64,000 bases of DNA from assembly GCA_902702965.1 (NCBI GenBank), contig CACRXP010000157.1, forward strand, positions 405,589-469,588, written 5' to 3'. Shown here one piece after another: positions 57,937-64,000 of the stretch. This stretch comes from Spirometra erinaceieuropaei. Taxonomy: Eukaryota; Platyhelminthes; Cestoda; Diphyllobothriidea; Diphyllobothriidae. The notes under the pieces were generated by a model that saw only the letters and a list, made by a program, of their open reading frames with translations, was not told the origin of the DNA and made no database searches. The stretch's first letter is position 1; the number at the start of each line of letters is the position of its first letter. A program made the translations under genes and the position numbers.

Positions 57937-58154
57937 ATGCAGAGGAAGTGGATTTGTTTACTGCTCCTTGCACTCACAACTGCATTTGTGAGAGGAGATA
58001 AGGCTTTCCCTTTAACCGGAAGTTCCCCCGGATTCTGTAAGTGTTTATCAGAAAGTACATATTTGTATATATATTTTTCTCACATGCTTTAAAATGCCCT
58101 TTTACCTGCACTTTTTGAGCTACAGGTCTATGTCTCCTTGACAAGCAAACTTGA
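57937..58154 (+). CDS. Candidate secreted-protein gene, signal-peptide exon
   Basis: The ATG at 57937 starts MQRKWICLLLLALTTAFVRG, a textbook signal peptide: basic start, hydrophobic core, and a small residue before a likely cleavage near residue 20. A short tail (DKAFPLTGSSPGF) follows, ending at a consensus donor GTAAGTG at 58037 after 33 codons plus one base. A possible acceptor TTTTTGAGCTACAG ends at 58125. Using that 89-bp intron, the frame adds CLCLLDKQT and stops at 58152-58154, giving a 42-residue precursor. If that acceptor is not used, the real second exon lies further right. A GC-rich promoter-like region lies upstream. No family was recognised and no AATAAA was seen nearby. Exon 1 is the more secure part. 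Confidence 0.45.
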
Positions 58155-61100
58155 CATCACTCCAGTATAGCAGATTTGTTGATAATGCTTCTCAAAGGGA
58201 GACATGTGGATCTTCGAGAGTTTGAGTACAGTAATTATATAACTTACAAAATATTACATACCGTCTAACAATTGACAAGAATTTGTTGTGTCGAGAAAGA
58301 AAGCTCATTTGCGAACGCGTCCCACGAGGACATCGTGTAGAGCAAATCAGTAGCTCTGAGGCATTTCTCGTTGCAGCGACTTGCTTTTGTGCCACGAACA
58401 TCTTCAATAACTGATGACTTAGTTCCAGTCGTTTTGTGTGCTTTAATAATGTCGCATTCTCATTCACTTAACTGCAAGAAGGCGTTTCGGCTACATGCAC
58501 TTGGCTTTGGGACACAAAAATCCATTCTTTTAACTTTTGGATTAGTTACGCAGATCGTCGTCAGAACTACAGTAAATATGCTTAACGAATGTGCAAGTCA
58601 GTTCAGACAGCGTTGTTTCCGGCCGTTCTGGGAGACTAGAATTTTGCTATGCGTCCATTCCTGTGTGATTTTTAGTTCGATAAAGTACCTATGGCCTGTT
58701 TAAAAGGCCTGCTCTGTGAACCGCCGACGTAATGTGCTTACGAGTGCATTTTTCGGACCTTGCATAGTTTTGGCCTGGATTTGCGGAATTAAGGCTGGAT
58801 ATGACCAAACCAGCTCTGTCCCAAACCCACACTAATTTGCATGTCCGTCCACCGATAAACAAAATCTCTTCATGTTAGGCAAATCATATTCTACTGCAAG
58901 CCAAAAGCTTTAAGCGCAGGCCGCTAAAGCAGTCTTACTTTCTGTCCCTCTGACCAAAAATGGCAATTGCTCTTATGTATTCCGGAGGCTTTCGAGCCGA
59001 ATTTTGTTCATTATCCATTTTTTTGCTCGCCATTTTTTCAGAAAGGCATTCACGTGGCCCTCACCAAAGCCACTTAGTCATCAGGAAAGGAGGGCTTTTT
59101 TAATTAAGAACTTGCCATTTTCAGTCTGGGAGCCAATATCGCGCTGTTATTTCAGGTCCAGTGTCCTCTTACGAGCAACTCTGGTAGCTTTAAAACCATG
59201 CTGGAAGTCAAAACAAATCAGGCATCTAAAATGCACGTTTTTCTTAACCTGACGTCTCAGCATTATAGCCTAAGAACAAGAAAATACTAGATGCGCAGAA
59301 AAATAGTGGCATTCGCCTCATAAAGTATAAAAAATTAGTTCCCGTGCTATACAACATGCACCACAACAAACTAAGTTTTGCGGACAATGCGCCTGAAACC
59401 ACCGCAGCCTCATTAGACAACCCAATATAAGACAAGCCCCAAGTCCGGCAGGAAATCCCGGCAGGCGTCTAGAATCCGAGGTTAAGGGCATTAGTTACTT
59501 CCAAGTTTCCGCCTAAATCTCCAAAAAGATGAATTATTGTCACAGGTCACCTTGCATTCTGTTTTTTTACGTGAAAATGATCCTGTGCACCTTGACTTGT
59601 TTTGCCATCAGCCTTTCCTCTGAAAATTCGCACTGGGGATGCTTGATATGAGTAAACCTGGCTGACGTAGCCTAACAGTTGCCTCAAGTAGAGCGCAGGT
59701 GTCTGCCAAGCCGGAAAACAGTCAGCGTGATTCACACACACGCCTAGTCAGCCAGCGGGCGAGGAAATCTCTCAGATGCCGTTCGTATTCGGGTGTGGGT
59801 GTTAGGTGACTCACCAGCCAATGACGACAAGTCACTTGTCAATAACTCACATCGATTGATAATCTAGGGTAAGAATATACCAACGACGGCGAGGCTAGAT
59901 TAGTGGACGCGTTCCTTCGCACATTGATCATAATTGAAAGACCGATGGTTATCACAGGAACCCTAGAGTCATTTGGGCGTCGGAAAACTGGACCTTAAAT
60001 AAACAGGAGCAGTTATTTTTCAAAACCCACAGAGTTGCAACTCACGTATCGTTGGTCCAAAGTCTTGCAACTTTACAAGATGGTCTAATTAAGTATGCGA
60101 CGTTTCTACATATGCAACGTCATCGCACCCTACTTGGCACGCTAGGTGGTATTGCAGTCTCCAGAGTATGTGGCTTCTAAGTTGAAATTGCGGCTAATGA
60201 ATCCTCTATACTTGCTGTCTGCGTGACCTTTGATTCCTGTAACGAGTTCGTGTTTGGGTTCGTTAGGACGTACCGAGGATCTCGGGCAGTTACAGGTTTA
60301 GCTTTAGTTCCGCCCCCAAATTACTGGAAAGCATTCGGATCTCCCCATCGCCACTATTATGGTTTTCAGTACACGTCTTCCCTGGCCACGTCTGGAGCTG
60401 ATTTGGTTGTTAGAGGCGATGCTGACCCTTTCTTCTACCGAGGTGTCTTCGGTGAATATAAGTCGCGCCTCCGGTGAATCCGGATGAGGACGCCGCGGCT
60501 CGCCATGCATCAGTTCGAGTAAGTCAAGCAGATGCAGGTGCCTGCATTTTACATTCAAGTTCTGGCGTGAACTCGCGCCCTCGAATTTGCCCACTGCTCC
60601 AAACGTCTCACACAGAGATGAACCGTCAGCCTGCGTGCGTACACATTCCTGCGCCGGTAAATATCGTTAGTCCGCAAGTGAGTCAGTCGAAAAAACCACA
60701 AGCACGGGGGGAGGGGGGCCGAGGGTACTTATTATATGTTGAAAGCCTTGACGATGATGCACTCACCCTGCTTATGAAATTATACATAAGGGCATCAAAG
60801 TAGGTCTGGTATGGCTATCACCTATGAAAGGAAAAGTGACGTTCCGCCTTGTTAGTCTTCACCTGGCGATGCACGATCCATAAATGAGGTCGTAGTAGCC
60901 GTAGCTAACCCACCTTGTCATCCTAAAACAGCCATGATTAACTTCCGAAACAAAACTGAATGCCCATATAGTATGTTCTTCATCTAGATCACTTAAACAA
61001 CCTGGAGTAGCCTCGTTTGTCGTCTGTAGATGGTGCGTTTGCACCTCTGTCAGTTGAGGGCAGAACTCAAAAGCCAACTGAGTCGGCGTTCAACTCGCCG

Positions 61101-61969
61101 GTATGACTGACCGGTGCATCTACAGTTTCGTCTTGATCAAGACACAAGCTGAGGTGTTAGAGTTAGCTAAGTACGCTTTTATAAATGCTGTTAAAAGCAG
61201 GAAACATGCAGCAACTTTTGCAAACCCATTTACGCAAAGTGTAATTAAAATATTCATGTCAGCGGCCCCAAGTATATACTATAAACTGACACTAATTCCT
61301 GCTGGCAGTCCATTGAAGATGTTCACTGACAGTTTGCAAATTGCATACAGACAAAGTACCGCCAGGGTTGGGCGTATCCTCCTGTTCTGGGTTTCATGGG
61401 AAACACTGAAGATAATTTCATGAAAAAATCCCACCGCCTGGTAAGAGCATGAAAATGGGAAATAGACTCGCAGCATTCAGTACGTATCAAGAAGGGCACC
61501 CAGGAATAGTGCATGAATTATTGAAATTGTCCAAAACTGAGGCGTTTGCCTTCGTCCTAACCCAGCAAACGTTTTAATTAATACCACGTAGATGAATTGT
61601 TCCATTTTTTACATACGTCATTAAGGAACACGGACAGTAAAGAACAGTGCCTCTAGTTCACCCTATGTTGCCAGCCTATCACTGGCTTTCAGTTAACTCC
61701 AAGCAGCATTTCATACTACACCAGGTCTCAAGTGCCTCTAGTCGGTCTCATGCTACCATCTATAACTTTTGCGTCCCGCTTTTTGCCAGAAATTTTCACA
61801 TCCATTGCACCGTTTTAGGGTTTGCTGACAATCGATAGCCTTTCGAAGCATGTACTTCTGACTAGAGCTGGAAAGAATTAGGCCGAAGGTCTGCCAGTAA
61901 CTGTTACCATATGGGGTGTTCGCCGCCCTTAGAGCAGCTGGGTGTTGGCTGAGTCAACATGACGTGGTA
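58155..61969. other. Region without recognised genes
   Basis: No domain or repeat family was recognised. A GTAAGTC donor-like site at about 60518 follows a short frame, VNPDEDAAARHASVR, but the frame cannot be anchored to a start or acceptor. Later exons of the 57.9 kb gene may lie here. Confidence 0.4.
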
Positions 61970-62230
61970 AGCAGATTCTAGACATTTGCAAGGCTACCGA
62001 GCCACCGGCGAATGCCAAGGCGCACACATGAATGCGCGCGCGCGCCTGCAAACACACACACATTCACCCCACTCATCTGCGATGGTCTGCGTCCCGAGTG
62101 TGTGTTGCATGCTGCGTCAGTTTCGATTGCGGTACGAAAACCGCACAGACGTCTCGCAGAGGCGGTCTGTAAATCACCGCTCGTCTCAGCACGTGTATGC
62201 CTTTTGTAGTCGGGCATAAAACTTGACCTT
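61970..62230. other. CG/CA-alternating, GC-richer block
   Basis: (GC)n at about 62035-62046 and (CA)n at about 62051-62062, with several CG dinucleotides. It resembles the composition of 57.25-57.78 kb. It may be promoter-like or a low-complexity repeat. Confidence 0.35.
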
Positions 62231-64000
62231 TTTGGCTGTCTTGCAACCAGCACAAAGGGTCAGCCGAATAGCAGTAGACACGGCGATTTTATCCGCTCTG
62301 ACGACGGGCAAGGAAAAGCCACAGGGTCCTCCGATGTGTTATTTTGCTACTGACAAACTGATTTTGACAGCCTATTTGCAGGGTGGTAAGTCAGGCATAT
62401 AGTAGTTCGGCCCCCGAAAGAACTGATGGCGAGGCGGCTAGGAAAGTGGAAAGTAGTTGAACCGCCACAACAGCCAATACCCAGTCTCATCTTAGCGGAG
62501 GAGGAGGAGGAGGGCGTATAAGTTTTGGGGCGCTACGAGGGCGGGCACTGAGCGGTACATGAGCATATCCATAGTGGAGCAGACGTTTCCTAGGCATATT
62601 TGCCTTCAATCTTCCCGTGTCGACCGTGTTAAACTGGCAATGCCGTCAGTGCTCACAGGGCTTAAAATGACAAGCTGCACATATACGAGTGCCACACATA
62701 ACCAGGTCCTTAACACTATCATCGTCAGTTTTGAATAAAGAGTTTGGGTATAAAGAGTCTGAGTCAGTGTGGCAACTGTAGCTTTGTCCTTAGTCCGATG
62801 AAGGCTTCAGTTACAGTCCCACCTGGCAGTCCTTCGTTTGAAAAGCTCATTTTATTTATGGCCAGAAATTAAGCGTTTGGTCTTGACTGACTTCATTTCA
62901 CTTCCTCTCCCACGCCCTGTCCAAGTCATCTCAACTAGGGATGTGATGGGATGCATTGGCTTACACAGTGTGAGGCCGATATCTCACGCATACTGCATCC
63001 TTTCTCCGATATAACATGTGTAGGAAGTACCATAAAAGCTGCTATAGGAAGAAGCCAGTACATCCGAACCTTTTTTCAGAGTAGAACATAGCTACCTTGT
63101 GAGTGGGCAGCCTTCTACTTTAGCACTGTTTGTTTTTGCTAGTAGTCCCGAGAGAGGCAGGGGCATTATAAAGAGGAATTCCCGGGACTGTTCTCGCCAT
63201 CTTCCCGCACACCAGTGACCTGTCCGAGCTTGTCAGTCGCACTGAGGCTATACTGGATGGCTAGTTTTATCATTAGACATATATCTAACGCACATCAATA
63301 ATTGCCGACTGCCTAGCACGGCGGCAGCACCATTACCCGGTGAGAAAACCTTAGTAGAATGTTAATCACGTGCGTCTTTGTGTTGCCACAGTTGACTGTC
63401 CCCTATCAGCCCACTCCGATCGTGCTTAAAAGGCAAGTGAATCGTGGTTGGCTGAACGTGCAACAAAAGTCACTTGGTTCGGCTTCCGATCAGATGAGTG
63501 AAATTCCCCGCTTCATCTGTGTTGCTTCTGTAGTCAATCCATCAGGAAGATGGCATTGGTGTCTGCGGTTGTTTTCGTGTGATTCTAGAGCCAAGTTTTA
63601 CCAGTTGGCAGAATTTGCATACCTTCACACACACAGGTTCAATAGCTTGTACGGCGCACCGCGAAACCCCGCTCTCGACAACAAAAAAACTCTCAGGCGT
63701 ACGCAGACATGCCCTAGATATTTCACGTGCGCTTTTGGGCTCTTTCGTTCATGACTGTAGATGCGGCACTAGGATGTTCGAGTCATCCCAAGCACTCACT
63801 ATCTGCGTTAGATCCCGAACTTTCAAAGTGATGTCTAGTGATTACCTCAGACTGCTTTAATCTGCGCCAAAGCCACCACCAACATTACCAACAACGACAC
63901 TGACGCAAAGATCACGAAAATCTCAAAAGAATTAGATTCACTGTTATTTCTGGATTGCTAGACGCACTACGTAGATTCCGCTTCGCGTATATGAATGGCA
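62231..64000. other. Intergenic with GGA microsatellite
   Basis: (GGA)n at about 62497-62513. An acceptor-like CTTTGTGTTGCCACAG ends at about 63390, followed by 14 open codons (LTVPYQPTPIVLKR begins the frame) and a GC-type donor AAAAGGCAAGTG. It was not strong enough to call as an exon. Nothing else was recognised. Confidence 0.4.

Noticed and set aside
60474..60520. VNPDEDAAARHASVR frame followed by GTAAGTC
   Set aside because: The donor is good but no start codon or acceptor gives a consistent exon.

Overview
This is a repeat-rich, gene-poor eukaryotic window, almost certainly from a flatworm and most likely a tapeworm of the diphyllobothriid type. The evidence is a CR1-like non-LTR reverse transcriptase of flatworm style, several Penelope-like element (PLE) fragments with GIY-YIG endonucleases and hammerhead-ribozyme ends, many tRNA-derived SINEs, degenerate TTAGGG-type telomeric repeats, and short (about 80-90 bp) candidate introns. 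Nothing looks bacterial or viral: there are no operons, rRNA genes or CRISPR arrays. The species assignment is inference.

Layout. 0-4.5 kb: a PLE endonuclease fragment, a two-copy tandem repeat of about 930 bp, and a CR1-like element with one uninterrupted 651-codon reading frame. 4.6-14 kb: SINEs mixed with long-armed inverted-repeat elements (called MITEs here, ends like Tc1/mariner) and a PLE fragment whose YIG tyrosine codon is a stop. 14-21.4 kb: mostly featureless DNA. 21.4-28 kb: a retroelement tail, a PLE C-terminal fragment, a degenerate telomere-like block abutting a PLE reverse-transcriptase fragment, two adjacent MITEs and SINE remnants. 28-43.5 kb: mostly featureless, with one inverted repeat near 32.5 kb and a possible two-exon gene at 35.2-35.6 kb. 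43.5-56.7 kb: the densest mobile DNA, with a long hairpin MITE, SINE pairs flanked by microsatellites, a MITE interrupted by a PLE that has a 13-bp target duplication and inverted hammerhead ends, and a solo PLE end with a well-formed hammerhead core. 56.7-64 kb: GC-rich promoter-like DNA followed by a candidate signal-peptide exon with a consensus splice donor.

The only strong protein-coding calls belong to mobile elements. Host-gene calls (35.2 kb, 48.5 kb on the minus strand, 57.9 kb, and weakly 10.2 kb) rest on splice signals, composition and reading frame and remain tentative. The best lead for unusual biology is the PLE system: inverted ribozyme-bearing termini, a separate ribozyme-bearing end, and an RT fragment joined to telomere-like repeats in the orientation expected from telomere-primed reverse transcription. 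All repeat comparisons were made by eye inside this window, so boundaries of degenerate copies are approximate.
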